From: Duganella qianjiadongensis
GTDB taxonomy: Bacteria; Pseudomonadota; Gammaproteobacteria; Burkholderiales; Burkholderiaceae_D
DNA length: 64,000 nucleotides
Assembly (NCBI RefSeq): GCF_009857915.1
Contig: NZ_WWCM01000012.1
Span: 1-64,000, forward strand
Reading direction: 5' to 3'
Under the pieces are notes generated by a model. It was not told the origin of the DNA. It saw only the letters and a program-made list of their open reading frames with translations, and made no database searches. The position numbers were made by a program, and so were the translations under genes. Of the stretch, positions 26,418 through 37,118 are shown in pieces; position 1 is the stretch's first letter, and every line of letters starts with the position of its first letter.

Positions 26418-29400
26418 ATGAACGCCCCTGCACAAATTCAAGCTTTGCTGGCGGAAACGCCTCACGGTCCGGAGGCCACGCGCCTGCGCGAAATTCCTTA
26501 CAACTACACGTCGTTTTCCGATCGCGAGATTGTGATCCGGCTGCTGGGCGAGGAGTCGTGGAGCTTGCTCGATGCATTGCGCGGTGCGCGCCAGACGGGC
26601 CGCTCGGCCCGCATGCTGTACGAAGTGCTCGGTGATATCTGGGCCGTGCGGCGCAATCCCTATCTGCAGGACGACTTGCTGGACAATCCCAAGCGCCGTC
26701 AGGAATTGATCGCAGCGCTGCATCACCGGCTGGCCGAAGTGGACAAGCGCCGCCACAGTGTGGACGAAAACGGTGCGGCAGATGACGCCGAACAGCGTCA
26801 GCGCAGCGCGAACGTGGCCCAGCTGCTGCGTGCCGCCGGCAAGGCCGTGGCCGACTTTGGCGAAGAATTCAGGCAGACCTATGATCTGCGCAAGCGTACT
26901 TACAAAGTGCTGGGCCGCTACACGGACAAGCACAATATCTGCTTCGACGGCATGAAGCGGATTTCCCACGTCACCGACGCCACCGACTGGCGGGTGGAAT
27001 ACCCGTTCGTGGTGCTGACGCCGGACAGCGAAGAAGAAATGGCCGGTCTGGTCAAAGGCTGTATCGAACTGGGGCTGACCATCATCCCGCGCGGCGGCGG
27101 CACCGGCTACACGGGCGGCGCCATTCCGCTCACGCCCATGTCGGCCGTGATCAACACGGAAAAGCTGCTCAACATGGGCGCCGTGGAAATGAAGGTGCTG
27201 CCCGGCCTGAGCCGCGAGTACGCCACCATCTACACGGGCGCAGGCGTGATCACCAACAAGGTATCGGAAGCGGCCGAGAAAGCCGGTTTCGTGTTCGCGG
27301 TCGATCCGACCTCGGCCCACGCCTCCTGCATAGGCGGCAATATCGCCATGAATGCGGGCGGCAAGAAGGCCGTGCTGTGGGGCACGGCGCTGGACAATCT
27401 GGCTTCGTGGCGCATGGTCGATCCGAATGGCGACTGGCTCGAAGTCACCCGTCTCGATCACAATCTGTCCAAGATCCACGATACGCCGCTGGCCCGCTTC
27501 AAGCTGGAGTGGACCCGCCCGAGCGCGCGGGGTGAAGCCAAGGGTGAACCGTTCAAGACGGAACTGCTGGAAATCGAAGGCCGCAAATTCCGCAAAGAAG
27601 GTCTGGGCAAGGACGTTACCGACAAATTCCTCGCCGGTCTGCCCGGCATCCAGAAAGAGGGCTGCGATGGCCTGATCACGTCGGCGCGCTGGATATTGCA
27701 CAAAATGCCCAAGCACACGCGCACGGTCTGCCTCGAATTCTTCGGTCAGGCGCGCGATGCGATTCCATCGATTGTGGAAATCAAGGATTATCTGGACAGC
27801 CTGCCCGCCAAGGGCGAGCAGTTCGCCACGCTGCGTCTGGCCGGTCTGGAACACCTCGACGAGCGCTATCTGCGCGCCGTCGGCTATGCCACCAAGTCCA
27901 AGCGCGGCGTGTTGCCGAAAATGGCGCTGTTCGGCGACATTGTCGGCGACGATGAAAACGCGGTCGCGCTGGCCGCTTCCGAAGTGATCCGTCTGGCCAA
28001 CACCCGCGTGGGGGAAGGCTTTGTGGCGGTCAGCCCGGAAGCGCGCAAGAAATTCTGGCTGGACCGTGCCCGCACGGCGGCCATTGCCAAGCACACCAAT
28101 GCGTTCAAGATCAACGAAGACGTGGTGATACCGCTCAACCGCATGGGCGAGTACACCGACGGCATCGAGCGCATCAATATCGAACTGTCGATCCGCAACA
28201 AGCTGCAACTGGCCGAAGAACTGCAGCAGTTCTTCGCTGCCGGCAATCTGCCTATCGGCAAGAGCGACGACGCCGACGACGGCGTGGGCGACGAAGAAAT
28301 GCTGGGCGACCGCGTGCAGCAAGCCGCGGCGCTGCTGGCGCAGGTGCAGGCGCGCTGGGCCTATCTGCTAGCCGAACTCGACCAGCCGCTGCAGACGGCG
28401 CTGCCGCAACTGGAAGCGCTGGGTCTGGAACGTCTGGTGCCGACGCTGCTCGAACGTCTGGCCGCGCAGCCGCAAGCCCGTCTGTTCGATGTGGTGCAGG
28501 ACCGTACCGTGCGCATTTCGTGGAAACAGGAAATCCGCGCCAGTCTGCGTTCTATCTTCAACGGTGCCGCCTACAAGCTGATTCTCGACGAAGCTACGGC
28601 CATCCACAAGCGCGTGCTGCGCGGCCGCGTGTTCGTGGCGCTGCACATGCACGCCGGCGACGGCAATGTGCACACCAACTTGCCGGTCAACTCGGACCAC
28701 TATGAAATGCTGCAGCTGGCGCATCAGGCGGTGGCACGCATCATGACGCTGGCCCGCTCGCTCAACGGCGTGATCTCGGGCGAGCACGGCATCGGCATCA
28801 CCAAGCTGGAATTCCTGACCGAAGAAGAAATCGGCCCGTTCCGCGACTACAAGCAGAAGGTCGATCCGGAAGGCCGCTTCAACAAGGGCAAGCTGCTCAA
28901 TCTGGCCGGTATGGAAGCCGACCTGCGCAATGCCTACACGCCCTCGTTCGGCCTGATGGGCCACGAATCGCTGATCATGCAGCAAAGCGATATCGGCAAC
29001 ATCGCCAACAGCGTCAAGGACTGCCTGCGCTGCGGCAAGTGCAAACCCGTGTGCTCGACCCACGTGCCGCGCGCCAATCTGCTGTACTCGCCGCGTGACA
29101 AGATACTGGCCACCTCGTCGCTGATCGAAGCTTTCCTGTACGAAGAGCAGACCCGGCGCGGCATCTCCATCAAGCACTGGGAAGAATTCGAAGACGTGGC
29201 CGATCACTGCACCGTCTGCCATAAGTGCGTCACGCCATGTCCGGTGAATATCGATTTCGGCGATGTGTCGATGAATATGCGCAATCTGCTGCGCAAGATG
29301 GACAAGAAGAGCTTCAATCCGGGCAAATCGGCGGCCATGTTCTTCCTCAACGCCACCGATCCGGCCACCATCAACGCCACCCGTGCCGCCATGGTGGGCA

Positions 29401-30434
29401 TAGGTTACAAGGCCCAGCGCCTTGGCAATGATCTGCTGAAGAAGTTCGCCCGCACCCAGACCAAGGCGCCGCCGCCGACCGTGGGCAAGCCGAAAGTGCG
29501 CGAGCAGGTGATCCACTTCATCAACAAGAAAATGCCGGGCGGTCTGCCGAAGAAAACGGCGCGTGCGCTGCTCGATATCGAAGACGACAAGGTCATTCCG
29601 ATTATCCGTAATCCGCAGAAAACCAATGCGGACACGGAAGCCGTGTTCTACTTCCCCGGCTGCGGTTCCGAACGGCTGTTCTCGCAAGTGGGTCTGGCTA
29701 CCCAGGCCATGCTGTGGGAAGTGGGCGTGCAGACCGTGCTGCCGCCGGGCTATCTGTGCTGCGGCTATCCGCAACGGGGCGCAGGCGAGTACGACAAGGC
29801 CGAGAAGATGATGACGGATAACCGCGTGCTGTTCCACCGCATGGCCAACACGCTCAACTATCTTGACATCAAGACCGTGCTGGTGTCGTGCGGTACCTGC
29901 TATGATCAGCTGGCTACCTACGAGTTCGACAAGATCTTCCCCGGCTGCCGCATCATGGATATCCACGAATATCTGATGGAGAAGCAGGTCAAGCTGGAAG
30001 GCGTGACGGGCACCCGTTACATGTACCACGAGCCTTGCCACACGCCGATGAAGCTGCAGGAAGCCACCAAGACGGTGAATGCCCTGATCCAGACGCATGA
30101 CAACGTCAAGATCGAGAAGAACGACCGCTGCTGCGGCGATTCCGGCACCCTGATGATCGCCCGTCCCGACATCTCCACCCAGGTACGCTTCCGCAAGGAG
30201 CAGGAAGTGGTGAGCGGCGCCAACAAGCTGCGCGCCGACGGTTTCGACGGTGACGTGAAGATACTGACCAGCTGCCCGGCCTGTCTGGGCGGGGTGTCGC
30301 GCTACAGCGAAGATGCCGGCACCACGGCCGACTACATCGTGGTGGAAATCGCCAAGCACCTGCTGGGCGAGAACTGGCTGCCCGAATACGTGCAGCGCGC
30401 CAATGCCGGCGGCATCGAGCGGGTGCTGGTGTAA
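26418..30434 (+). CDS. Giant FAD/FMN oxidoreductase fused to Fe-S/CCG subunit (GlcD-GlcF-like)
   Basis: A 1338-residue protein uniting what are separate subunits in glycolate or D-lactate oxidases. Residues ~1-180 are a DUF3683-like N-terminus. A PCMH FAD-binding domain follows (~190-420) with [15 protein letters not shown]. Then comes the FAD-linked oxidase C-terminal region with [15 protein letters not shown] and [10 protein letters not shown]. Two 4Fe-4S motifs lie at ~868 ([11 protein letters not shown]) and ~930 ([12 protein letters not shown]). Two CCG domains have [10 protein letters not shown] (~1114) and CCGDSGTL (~1238). It likely oxidises a 2-hydroxy acid and passes electrons to the quinone pool; the substrate is not established. 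ATG 26418 is preferred over an earlier frame extension. The HIT gene starts on its last base. Confidence 0.93.
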   Translation: MNAPAQIQALLAETPHGPEATRLREIPYNYTSFSDREIVIRLLGEESWSLLDALRGARQTGRSARMLYEVLGDIWAVRRNPYLQDDLLDNPKRRQELIAALHHRLAEVDKRRHSVDENGAADDAEQRQRSANVAQLLRAAGKAVADFGEEFRQTYDLRKRTYKVLGRYTDKHNICFDGMKRISHVTDATDWRVEYPFVVLTPDSEEEMAGLVKGCIELGLTIIPRGGGTGYTGGAIPLTPMSAVINTEKLLNMGAVEMKVLPGLSREYATIYTGAGVITNKVSEAAEKAGFVFAVDPTSAHASCIGGNIAMNAGGKKAVLWGTALDNLASWRMVDPNGDWLEVTRLDHNLSKIHDTPLARFKLEWTRPSARGEAKGEPFKTELLEIEGRKFRKEGLGKDVTDKFLAGLPGIQKEGCDGLITSARWILHKMPKHTRTVCLEFFGQARDAIPSIVEIKDYLDSLPAKGEQFATLRLAGLEHLDERYLRAVGYATKSKRGVLPKMALFGDIVGDDENAVALAASEVIRLANTRVGEGFVAVSPEARKKFWLDRARTAAIAKHTNAFKINEDVVIPLNRMGEYTDGIERINIELSIRNKLQLAEELQQFFAAGNLPIGKSDDADDGVGDEEMLGDRVQQAAALLAQVQARWAYLLAELDQPLQTALPQLEALGLERLVPTLLERLAAQPQARLFDVVQDRTVRISWKQEIRASLRSIFNGAAYKLILDEATAIHKRVLRGRVFVALHMHAGDGNVHTNLPVNSDHYEMLQLAHQAVARIMTLARSLNGVISGEHGIGITKLEFLTEEEIGPFRDYKQKVDPEGRFNKGKLLNLAGMEADLRNAYTPSFGLMGHESLIMQQSDIGNIANSVKDCLRCGKCKPVCSTHVPRANLLYSPRDKILATSSLIEAFLYEEQTRRGISIKHWEEFEDVADHCTVCHKCVTPCPVNIDFGDVSMNMRNLLRKMDKKSFNPGKSAAMFFLNATDPATINATRAAMVGIGYKAQRLGNDLLKKFARTQTKAPPPTVGKPKVREQVIHFINKKMPGGLPKKTARALLDIEDDKVIPIIRNPQKTNADTEAVFYFPGCGSERLFSQVGLATQAMLWEVGVQTVLPPGYLCCGYPQRGAGEYDKAEKMMTDNRVLFHRMANTLNYLDIKTVLVSCGTCYDQLATYEFDKIFPGCRIMDIHEYLMEKQVKLEGVTGTRYMYHEPCHTPMKLQEATKTVNALIQTHDNVKIEKNDRCCGDSGTLMIARPDISTQVRFRKEQEVVSGANKLRADGFDGDVKILTSCPACLGGVSRYSEDAGTTADYIVVEIAKHLLGENWLPEYVQRANAGGIERVLV

Positions 30435-30871
30435 TGGCCTGCGATCTGTGCAAGCTGCTGGAGGCGCCGGCCGAAGGCGTGATCATCTGGGGCGACGCGC
30501 TGCTGGTGGTGATCCATGTCGACGAGGCCGAGTATCCGGGCTACACCCGCGTGGTGTGGCGCGAGCATGTGCGCGAGATGAGCGACCTCACGGCGGCCCA
30601 GCGGCAGCATGTGATGGCCGTGGTCTGGGCGGTGGAAGAGGCGCAGCGCGCCGTGCTGGCGCCGCACAAGATCAATCTGGCCAGCTTTGGTAACATGACG
30701 CCCCATGTGCACTGGCACGTGATCCCGCGCTATACCGATGACGCCCATTTCCCTCAGCCGACCTGGGCGCCGGTGCAGCGTGCTGGCGATCCGGCTGTGC
30801 TGGCGGCCCGCCGCGCGCTGCTGCCAGCGCTGCACGAGGCCATGATAGAACGTCTGCAGGGGATAGCATGA
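30434..30871 (+). CDS. HIT family protein
   Basis: A 145-residue histidine-triad nucleotide hydrolase or transferase. The triad is in NMTPHVHWHVIPRY (H-x-H-x-H) and the nucleotide loop includes INLASFGN. It starts in the stop codon of the giant oxidoreductase gene (TAATG) and its own stop overlaps the DUF971 start, so all three genes are translationally linked. Family members hydrolyse adenosine phosphoramidates or diadenosine polyphosphates; the substrate here is unknown. Confidence 0.93.
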   Translation: MACDLCKLLEAPAEGVIIWGDALLVVIHVDEAEYPGYTRVVWREHVREMSDLTAAQRQHVMAVVWAVEEAQRAVLAPHKINLASFGNMTPHVHWHVIPRYTDDAHFPQPTWAPVQRAGDPAVLAARRALLPALHEAMIERLQGIA

Positions 30872-31293
30872 GCAAACAGCCAACGGGCCTGACGGTCCAC
30901 AACCAGTCGCGCCGTCTGGAAGTCGAATTCGACGACGGCGCCAATTTTTCCATTCCCTTCGAGCTGCTGCGCGTATATTCGCCCTCGGCCGAGGTCAAGG
31001 GCCACGGCCCGGGACAGGAAACCCTGCAAGTCGGCAAGCGCGAAGTGGGCATCGCCGGTATCGAGCCGGTGGGCAATTACGCCATCCAGCCCACGTTCAG
31101 CGATGGCCATAACACAGGACTGTACACCTGGGACTATCTGTATCGCCTAGGTCAAGAGCAGGACAGCCTGTGGGCCGACTACATGGCGCGCCTGCACGCG
31201 GCCGGTTTCGCCGGCGATAGCGGGCGTGAAACGGGCACCGTGCTGCCCGGCACGGGCGCCAAAGCGTCGCACGGCTGCGGCCACAAGCACTAG
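30868..31293 (+). CDS. DUF971 protein (gamma-butyrobetaine hydroxylase N-terminal-like)
   Basis: A 141-residue protein with the DUF971 domain (residues ~5-110: LTVHNQSRRLEVEFDDG, SIPFELLRVYSPSAEV, GNYAIQPTFSDGHNTGLYTWDYLY). The same fold forms the N-terminus of gamma-butyrobetaine hydroxylase and occurs in Fe-S-related proteins. The C-terminus ends with a Cys/His cluster, SHGCGHKH, which could bind metal. It overlaps the HIT gene by four bases (ATGA). It is often found near ubiE in betaproteobacteria. Confidence 0.9.
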   Translation: MSKQPTGLTVHNQSRRLEVEFDDGANFSIPFELLRVYSPSAEVKGHGPGQETLQVGKREVGIAGIEPVGNYAIQPTFSDGHNTGLYTWDYLYRLGQEQDSLWADYMARLHAAGFAGDSGRETGTVLPGTGAKASHGCGHKH

Positions 31294-31374
31294 GCGCCAT
31301 GCCAGCCCTGCCGCGGTGGCAGACCGGCGCTCGGTTCTGCTCCCGCTCAGGGGCTAGCGCCCTGTTCCGTCTTG

Positions 31375-31380
31375 TATAAT
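31375..31380 (+). promoter_or_regulatory. -10 box candidate for ubiE
   Basis: A perfect TATAAT preceded by TTG, 28 bases before the ubiE ATG. The -35 region is not convincing. Confidence 0.45.
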
Positions 31381-31407
31381 GCCGCCAAACTAACAGGCCT
31401 GCCTACC

Positions 31408-32142
31408 ATGACCAATACCACACACTTCGGTTACAAAACTGTCGCGGAAGACGAAAAAGTCCGCGAAGTTGCCAAGGTTTTCCATTCTGTCGCCGCCAAA
31501 TACGACATCATGAACGACGTCATGTCGGCTGGCCTGCACCGTCTGTGGAAGACCTTCACCATCGCTCACGCGGGCGTGCGTCCCGGCTTCAAATGCCTCG
31601 ATATCGCCGGCGGCACGGGCGATCTGGCCAAAGTCTTCGCCAAGCAGGCTGGTCCGACCGGTGAAGTCTGGCTGACCGACATTAACGAATCCATGCTGCG
31701 GGTAGGGCGCGATCGCCTCTTGAATCGCGGCCTGCTGACCCCCACCTTGCTATGTGATGCAGAAAAACTGCCCTTCCCGGACAATTATTTCGACCGCGTC
31801 AGCGTGGCTTTCGGCCTGCGCAACATGACTCACAAGGATGTGGCGCTGAAGGAAATGCGGCGCGTGCTGAAACCGGGCGGCAAGCTGCTGGTGCTGGAGT
31901 TTTCCAAAGTGGCCGAGCCGCTGCAGAAACCGTACGATATTTATTCGTTCAAGGTGCTGCCGTGGATGGGCCAGAAGATTGCCGGTGACGCCGAGAGCTA
32001 TCGCTATCTGGCGGAATCGATCCGCATGCATCCGGATCAGGAAACCCTGAAAACCATGATGCAGGAGGCAGGGCTGGAGCGGGTCCAGTATTACAACCTG
32101 ACGGCAGGTGTGGCCGCTTTGCACACCGGTATCAAACTGTAA
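31408..32142 (+). CDS. ubiE: Ubiquinone/menaquinone C-methyltransferase UbiE
   Basis: UbiE is a SAM-dependent methyltransferase acting on the benzoquinol ring in ubiquinone synthesis (and on demethylmenaquinone where present). The 244-residue protein has the SAM motif [16 protein letters not shown], then [26 protein letters not shown] sequence (here [12 protein letters not shown]), the family hallmark. ATG 31408 is chosen; a frame extension of 12 codons lies in the promoter. It heads a ubiE - Tim44-like - ubiJ - ubiB cluster. Confidence 0.97.
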   Translation: MTNTTHFGYKTVAEDEKVREVAKVFHSVAAKYDIMNDVMSAGLHRLWKTFTIAHAGVRPGFKCLDIAGGTGDLAKVFAKQAGPTGEVWLTDINESMLRVGRDRLLNRGLLTPTLLCDAEKLPFPDNYFDRVSVAFGLRNMTHKDVALKEMRRVLKPGGKLLVLEFSKVAEPLQKPYDIYSFKVLPWMGQKIAGDAESYRYLAESIRMHPDQETLKTMMQEAGLERVQYYNLTAGVAALHTGIKL

Positions 32143-32157
32143 TTTTTAAGGAAGTCC

Positions 32158-33099
32158 ATGAAACTGAAGCAAGTCCTGATCGGCGCCGTACTGGCCGTTG
32201 CTGCCATGTCGCTGCTGGCCGAGGCCACGGCGCGTCCTATGGGCGGTGGCCGCTCCATCGGCCGTCAGTCGCAGAACGTCAGCCGCATGCCACCAGCCGC
32301 TGCCCCTCAGCAGGCGCCACGTCAGGCCGCTCCGGCCCCTGCCCCAGCGCCTGCGCCGGCCATGCCGCCTAAACCGGCCAGCCCATGGAAAGGTATCCTT
32401 GGCGGCGCGCTGCTCGGTCTCGGTATCGGCGCGCTGTTCTCGCATTTCGGCTTCGGTAGTGCCCTGAGCGGCATACTGGGTTCCATCATCATGCTGGCCC
32501 TGCTGGCTGGCGTGGTCGTGCTGCTGTTCCGTCTGTTCGGCCGCAAGTCGGCGCCAGCTATGGCCCCGGTCGGCGTACCGGCTGGCTACAGCGGCAACAA
32601 CGGCTATGCCGATAACAACAACGGCTATGCCGTCCAGCCTGCACCGGCCAGCACCACGCCGGAAATCGGTGCGCGTCTGGCCGAGGCTCCTGCGGCAGCG
32701 CATACCCCTTGGGGCGTGCCGGCGGATTTCGACGCGGCCAGCTTCCTGCGCGTGGCCAAAGGTAATTTCATCCGCCTGCAAGCGGCATGGGATAAGGGCG
32801 ATGTGGCCGATATCCGCGAATTCACCACGCCGGAAGTGTTTGCCGAGCTGAAGCTGCAAATCACCGAGCGCGGCGCCCAGAAGGATTACACCGACGTGGT
32901 CAGCATCGACGCGGAACTGCTGGGCATAGAAACCAGCAACGGCGAGTACCTGTCCAGCGTCAAGTTCAGCGGCACCATCAAACCGGCGCCGGACGCGCTG
33001 GCCGAGCCGTTCAATGAAGTGTGGAATCTGGTCAAACCGGTGGCGGGTAACGGCGGCTGGCTGCTGGCCGGTATCCAGCAGCTGGAGCAGCACGCTTAA
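32158..33099 (+). CDS. Tim44-like domain membrane protein
   Basis: A 313-residue protein. Residues ~1-25 are a signal or signal-anchor. Residues ~40-75 are Ala/Pro repeats. Two hydrophobic segments lie at ~80-125 (ILGGALLGLGIGALFSHFGF and SIIMLALLAGVVVLLFRLF). The C-terminal Tim44-like domain at ~190-310 includes FLRVAKGNFIRLQAAWDKGD. In mitochondria Tim44 links the import motor to the inner membrane; bacterial members are uncharacterised. The start is 15 bases after ubiE, so it is in the ubiquinone operon, and a terminator follows. Confidence 0.88.
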   Translation: MKLKQVLIGAVLAVAAMSLLAEATARPMGGGRSIGRQSQNVSRMPPAAAPQQAPRQAAPAPAPAPAPAMPPKPASPWKGILGGALLGLGIGALFSHFGFGSALSGILGSIIMLALLAGVVVLLFRLFGRKSAPAMAPVGVPAGYSGNNGYADNNNGYAVQPAPASTTPEIGARLAEAPAAAHTPWGVPADFDAASFLRVAKGNFIRLQAAWDKGDVADIREFTTPEVFAELKLQITERGAQKDYTDVVSIDAELLGIETSNGEYLSSVKFSGTIKPAPDALAEPFNEVWNLVKPVAGNGGWLLAGIQQLEQHA

Positions 33100-33133
33100 T
33101 CGCCGTACTCAGCGGCAAACTGGTAAGATCAAG

Positions 33134-33159
33134 ACCGCCCGTATTCCGGGCGGTTTTTT
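33134..33159 (+). terminator. Rho-independent terminator after the Tim44-like gene
   Basis: ACCGCCCG and CGGGCGGT pair across TATTC, followed by a run of T. It separates ubiE-Tim44 from ubiJ-ubiB, although read-through is possible. Confidence 0.9.
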
Positions 33160-33189
33160 ATTGGCAGTTTTTGTTTACACGGTATCCGT

Positions 33190-33813
33190 ATGATTGCACC
33201 GAATCTGGGCTTGTTATTGCACCGACTGACTGCGGCAGCGCCTGCCTGCGCCGCCATCAACCACCTGCTGGCACAGGAGCCATGGGCGCGTGCATCGCTG
33301 CAGCGCCATGGCGGCAAAGTGGCAGCCATCGACAGCGGCGCCGTGGTGCTGCGCCTGCAGGTGACGCCGGACGGCTATCTGCAGCCTGCTGCCGACGGCG
33401 AGGAGGCACGCGTGACCATCAGCCTGAAACTGGCCGATGTGCCGCTGATGCTGCAGAACCGCGAGCGGGCGTTCTCCTACGTGCAGATTGCCGGTGATGC
33501 GGAATTTGCCAACACCATTTCCTCGCTCAGCAATTCGCTGCGCTGGGAAGCCGAGCACGATCTGGAAAAAGTGGTGGGGCCGGTGGCGGCGGTGCGCCTG
33601 GTGCAGGGCGCTAAAGCTGCGCTGGAAACCGTCAAAACGGGGCAGCGCAAGCTGGCCGAGAATGTGGCCGAATTTCTGCTGGACGAAAAACCTGTGCTGA
33701 TCCGTCCTCATGTGGTGGAAGACTTTTCCGCCGAGGTGGTGCGCTTGCGCGATGATGTAGAACGGGCCGCCAAACGGCTGGCTAAACTGGAACAGAAACT
33801 GGGATCGCGCTGA
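33190..33813 (+). CDS. ubiJ: Ubiquinone biosynthesis accessory factor UbiJ (SCP2 domain)
   Basis: A 207-residue protein with an SCP2-type lipid-binding domain (residues ~15-125: [41 protein letters not shown]) and a C-terminal coiled coil ([26 protein letters not shown]). In E. coli UbiJ is part of the Ubi metabolon and binds the hydrophobic intermediates. The position directly before ubiB (stop and start overlap, TGATG) matches the E. coli order ubiE-ubiJ-ubiB. Confidence 0.92.
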   Translation: MIAPNLGLLLHRLTAAAPACAAINHLLAQEPWARASLQRHGGKVAAIDSGAVVLRLQVTPDGYLQPAADGEEARVTISLKLADVPLMLQNRERAFSYVQIAGDAEFANTISSLSNSLRWEAEHDLEKVVGPVAAVRLVQGAKAALETVKTGQRKLAENVAEFLLDEKPVLIRPHVVEDFSAEVVRLRDDVERAAKRLAKLEQKLGSR

Positions 33814-35378
33814 TGCTGAAATTTTTACGCCTACTGAAAATCCTGCGCGTTGCGATTCAGTATGGTCTGGATGAAATCGCGATTTCGGGGCTGAAGAAGC
33901 CGCGCGTCGCCAAGCTGATCGATACGGTGTTTTTCTGGCGTGACCTGTCGGCGCCCCGTGGCGTGCGCCTGCGCATGGCGCTGGAAGAACTGGGCCCTAT
34001 CTTCGTCAAATTCGGTCAGGTGCTGTCGACCCGGCGCGACCTGATCCCCGCCGATCTGGTGGAAGAGCTGTCGCGCCTGCAGGACCGCGTGCCGCCCTTC
34101 GATACGGAACTGGCCATTGCCCAGATCCGCAAATCGCTGGGTGCCCATCCGGACGAGCTGTTTGCCACGTTTGAACGCACGCCCGTCGCTTCTGCCTCGA
34201 TCGCGCAGGTGCACTTCGCGACGCTGAAAGATGGCAAGCAGGTAGCCGTCAAAGTGCTGCGTCCCGGCATGAAGAAAACCATCGATGAGGATGTGGCGCT
34301 GATGCAGACGGCTGCCGAGCTGGTGGAACGGCTGTGGGCCGACAGCAAACGCCTCAAGCCGAAAGAGGTGGTGGCCGAGTTCGACAAATACCTGCACGAC
34401 GAACTGGACCTGATGCGCGAGGCGGCCAATGCCAGCCAGCTGCGCCGCAACTTTGCCAACTCCGAGCTGCTGCTGGTGCCCGAGATGTTCTGGGACTATT
34501 GTTCGAGCAGCGTGATCGTGATGGAGCGCATGCACGGCATTCCCGTGTCGCAGATCGACCGCCTGATCGAAGCGGGCGTGGATCTGAAAAAGCTCTCCAG
34601 CGATGGCGTGGAAATCTTCTTCACGCAGGTGTTCCGCGATGGCTTCTTCCACGCCGATATGCACCCGGGGAATATTCTGGTGTCTGTCGATCCGGCCAGC
34701 TTTGGCCGCTATATCGCGCTCGATTTCGGCATCGTCGGCACGCTCAACGACTTCGACAAGGATTACCTGTCGCAGAACTTCCTCGCCTTCTTCCGGCGCG
34801 ACTACAAGCGCGTGGCCGAAGCCCACATCGAATCGGGCTGGGCGCCGAAAGACACCCGCGTGGACGAGCTGGAATCGGCCGTGCGGGCCTGCTGCGAACC
34901 GATCTTCGACCGTCCGCTGAAAGACATCTCCTTCGGCCAGATTCTGCTGCGCCTGTTCCAGACTTCGCGCCGCTTCAATGTGGAAGTGCAGCCGCAGCTG
35001 GTGCTGCTGCAGAAGACCCTGCTCAATATCGAAGGGCTGGGCCGCCAGCTTGACCCCGATCTCGACCTGTGGAAGACCGCCAAGCCTTATCTGGAAAACT
35101 GGATGGCCGAGCAGGTGGGCCTGAAAGGCATGTGGCAGCGCATGAAGGCCGAAGCGCCGCATTACGCCCACGTGATTCCGCAGCTGCCGCGCCTGCTGCA
35201 CAAGGCGCTGGCCCGGCAGGCCGAAGCGGCGCCCGACAATAGCGAATTGCTCAAAGTGCTGATCGGCGAACAGCGGCGCACCAACCGCCTGCTGTCGCTG
35301 GTGATCTATTTCGCGCTGGCCTTTGGCGGCGGCGTGCTGGCCGTGCAGCTGTATTTGCGCTGGCACTATCTGGGCTGA
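33813..35378 (+). CDS. ubiB: Ubiquinone biosynthesis kinase-like protein UbiB
   Basis: A 521-residue ABC1/ADCK-family atypical kinase needed for ubiquinone synthesis. Motifs are the KxGQ region ([16 protein letters not shown]), the Ala-rich nucleotide loop [18 protein letters not shown], the catalytic-loop-like [11 protein letters not shown], and ALDFGIVG. Hydrophobic residues near the end ([21 protein letters not shown]) anchor it in the inner membrane. The next gene follows after seven bases. Confidence 0.97.
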   Translation: MLKFLRLLKILRVAIQYGLDEIAISGLKKPRVAKLIDTVFFWRDLSAPRGVRLRMALEELGPIFVKFGQVLSTRRDLIPADLVEELSRLQDRVPPFDTELAIAQIRKSLGAHPDELFATFERTPVASASIAQVHFATLKDGKQVAVKVLRPGMKKTIDEDVALMQTAAELVERLWADSKRLKPKEVVAEFDKYLHDELDLMREAANASQLRRNFANSELLLVPEMFWDYCSSSVIVMERMHGIPVSQIDRLIEAGVDLKKLSSDGVEIFFTQVFRDGFFHADMHPGNILVSVDPASFGRYIALDFGIVGTLNDFDKDYLSQNFLAFFRRDYKRVAEAHIESGWAPKDTRVDELESAVRACCEPIFDRPLKDISFGQILLRLFQTSRRFNVEVQPQLVLLQKTLLNIEGLGRQLDPDLDLWKTAKPYLENWMAEQVGLKGMWQRMKAEAPHYAHVIPQLPRLLHKALARQAEAAPDNSELLKVLIGEQRRTNRLLSLVIYFALAFGGGVLAVQLYLRWHYLG

Positions 35379-35385
35379 TCTGGCC

Positions 35386-36006
35386 ATGGCCGATTTCCTG
35401 CAACGCGACCCGCGCTCGCCGGCCTTCTGGGACGAGCGCTTCGAGCGCGCATATACGCCGTGGGACCGTGGCGCAGCACCGCAGGCCCTGCGCGAGTTTG
35501 TCGCCGCCAGCGCGCCGCGCCCTAGTCTGATACCGGGCTGCGGCGCGGCCCACGAACTGGTGCTGCTGGCCGATGCGGGCTGGGATGCCTGCGCCATCGA
35601 TTTTGCGCCGGCCGCCGTGCAGAAAGGGCGGGCCGTGGCGGGCCGCCATGCGGCGCGCGTGGTGGAGGCGGATTTCTTTGCATGGCAGCCGCAAGGGGAA
35701 GCGCTGCAACTGATCTACGAGCGGGCCTTTCTGTGTGCCCTGCCACCGGCCATGCGGCCACAGGTGGCGGCACGCTGGGCCGCGCTGCTGCCGCCCGGAG
35801 GTTTGCTGGTCGGCTATTTCTTCTTTGATCATGCTGCCAAAGGCCCGCCCTTCGGGATCGCCCGCAGCGAGCTGGAAGATTTGCTTGGCGGCAATTTCGA
35901 CTGTCTCGAAGACCAGCCCGTCAGCGATTCGATCGCCGTTTTCGAGGGCAAAGAGCGCTGGATGATCTGGCAGCGCCGGGCCTGGGCACAGGAAACCGGC
36001 AGGTAG
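35386..36006 (+). CDS. TPMT-family SAM-dependent methyltransferase
   Basis: A 206-residue methyltransferase of the thiopurine S-methyltransferase family. The SAM-binding site is SLIPGCGAAHELVLLADAGWDACAIDFAP; downstream motifs are YERAFLCALPPAMRPQVAARW and LLPPGGLLVGYFFFD. Bacterial members methylate thiols, or selenium and tellurium compounds; the natural substrate here is unknown. ATG 35386 begins MADFLQRDPRSPAFWDERF, matching the family start. It is probably cotranscribed with ubiB. Confidence 0.88.
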   Translation: MADFLQRDPRSPAFWDERFERAYTPWDRGAAPQALREFVAASAPRPSLIPGCGAAHELVLLADAGWDACAIDFAPAAVQKGRAVAGRHAARVVEADFFAWQPQGEALQLIYERAFLCALPPAMRPQVAARWAALLPPGGLLVGYFFFDHAAKGPPFGIARSELEDLLGGNFDCLEDQPVSDSIAVFEGKERWMIWQRRAWAQETGR

Positions 36007-36020
36007 CGGCTAAAAAGCTT

Positions 36021-36026
36021 TATAAT
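36021..36026 (+). promoter_or_regulatory. -10 box candidate for the FmdB-family gene
   Basis: TATAAT 33 bases before the FmdB ATG, in a short AT-rich spacer. The -35 is unclear. Confidence 0.35.
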
Positions 36027-36058
36027 TCAGGGTTTTGATGATTTTTGCGGAGTAATAG

Positions 36059-36370
36059 ATGCCAATCTACGCTTACCGCTGCGAGGCATGTGGTTTTGCC
36101 AAGGATGTCTTGCAGAAGATTTCCGACCCGCAGCTGACAGTGTGCCTGTCCTGCGGCAAAGAGACGTTTAAGAAACAAGTGACGGCTGCCGGTTTCCAGT
36201 TGAAGGGTACGGGCTGGTATCAGACCGACTTCCGTGGCGGCACGCCACCGGCCACCGGCATGTCCACCGGTCCGATGGAAGGCCAGAAGCCAGCCGCCAA
36301 GACTGACGCTGCCGAGCCAGCCGCTGCTCCCGCTGCTGCTCCGGCGGCCGGCGCCAGCACCAGCGCCTGA
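36059..36370 (+). CDS. FmdB-family zinc-ribbon protein
   Basis: A 103-residue protein with an N-terminal zinc ribbon, MPIYAYRCEACGF followed by VCLSCGKE (CxxC...CxxC), typical of FmdB regulators. The tail is Ala-rich and likely disordered. GGAG lies before the ATG. FmdB-type genes often precede DUF502 and aspS in betaproteobacteria, as here. Role is uncertain. Confidence 0.9.
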   Translation: MPIYAYRCEACGFAKDVLQKISDPQLTVCLSCGKETFKKQVTAAGFQLKGTGWYQTDFRGGTPPATGMSTGPMEGQKPAAKTDAAEPAAAPAAAPAAGASTSA

Positions 36371-36411
36371 GCAGGCGCGCAGTCTGACCCAACCTCCGAC
36401 GAGATTAACTG

Positions 36412-37032
36412 ATGCGTAAATACTTCATTACCGGCCTGCTGATACTGGTGCCTCTGGCAATTACCGCCTGGGTGCTGAATCTGGTGATCAGCACCATGGA
36501 CCAGTCGCTGCTGTTCGTACCGGCACGCTGGCAGCCACGCACCCTGATCGGCTTCGACATTCCCGGTCTGGGCACGGTGCTGACGGTAGTGATCGTGTTC
36601 CTCACGGGCTTGCTGACCAATAATCTGGTCGGCAACTACGTGGTGCGCGTGTGGGAAAAATTGCTGACCCGCATCCCTGTGGTGAGCTCGCTGTATTCGA
36701 GCGTCAAGCAGGTCTCCGATACCCTGTTCTCGTCGTCGGGCAATGCTTTCCGCAAGGCCGTGCTGATTCCGTATCCGCACCCGCAATCGTGGACCATCGC
36801 CTTCCTCACCGGCACGCCGGGCGGCGATGTGAAAAACCATCTGGTGGGCGATTACGTCAGCGTGTATATCCCTACCACGCCTAATCCGACCTCGGGCTTC
36901 TTCCTGATGATGGCGCGCAAGGATGTAGTGGAGCTCGATATGTCGGTCGACGCGGCGCTCAAGTACATCGTGTCGATGGGGGTGGTAGCGCCGGAAGAGG
37001 CGCCGAAAGCCCCCGATGCAGTCAGCAAATAA
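36412..37032 (+). CDS. DUF502 inner-membrane protein
   Basis: A 206-residue membrane protein. Two hydrophobic segments lie near residues 5-30 (YFITGLLILVPLAITAWVLN) and 45-75 (VLTVVIVFLTGLLTNNLVG). The soluble part carries RIPVVSSLYSSVKQVSDTLF and TTPNPTSGFFLMM, both DUF502 hallmarks. Function is not established. It sits between fmdB and aspS with short gaps, so it is probably cotranscribed with both. Confidence 0.92.
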   Translation: MRKYFITGLLILVPLAITAWVLNLVISTMDQSLLFVPARWQPRTLIGFDIPGLGTVLTVVIVFLTGLLTNNLVGNYVVRVWEKLLTRIPVVSSLYSSVKQVSDTLFSSSGNAFRKAVLIPYPHPQSWTIAFLTGTPGGDVKNHLVGDYVSVYIPTTPNPTSGFFLMMARKDVVELDMSVDAALKYIVSMGVVAPEEAPKAPDAVSK

Positions 37033-37118
37033 GCCAGAACCAGCAGAAAACCGGCAGTACAAAAAAATAAACAAATACTAGATTAACTGAGTAACTTAAC
37101 CTGAACCGAGAAATAAAC

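Noticed and set aside
28368..30359. Long minus-strand frame opposite the FAD/Fe-S oxidoreductase
   Set aside because: Antisense shadow of a gene with clear cofactor motifs. No ribosome site and no recognisable protein.
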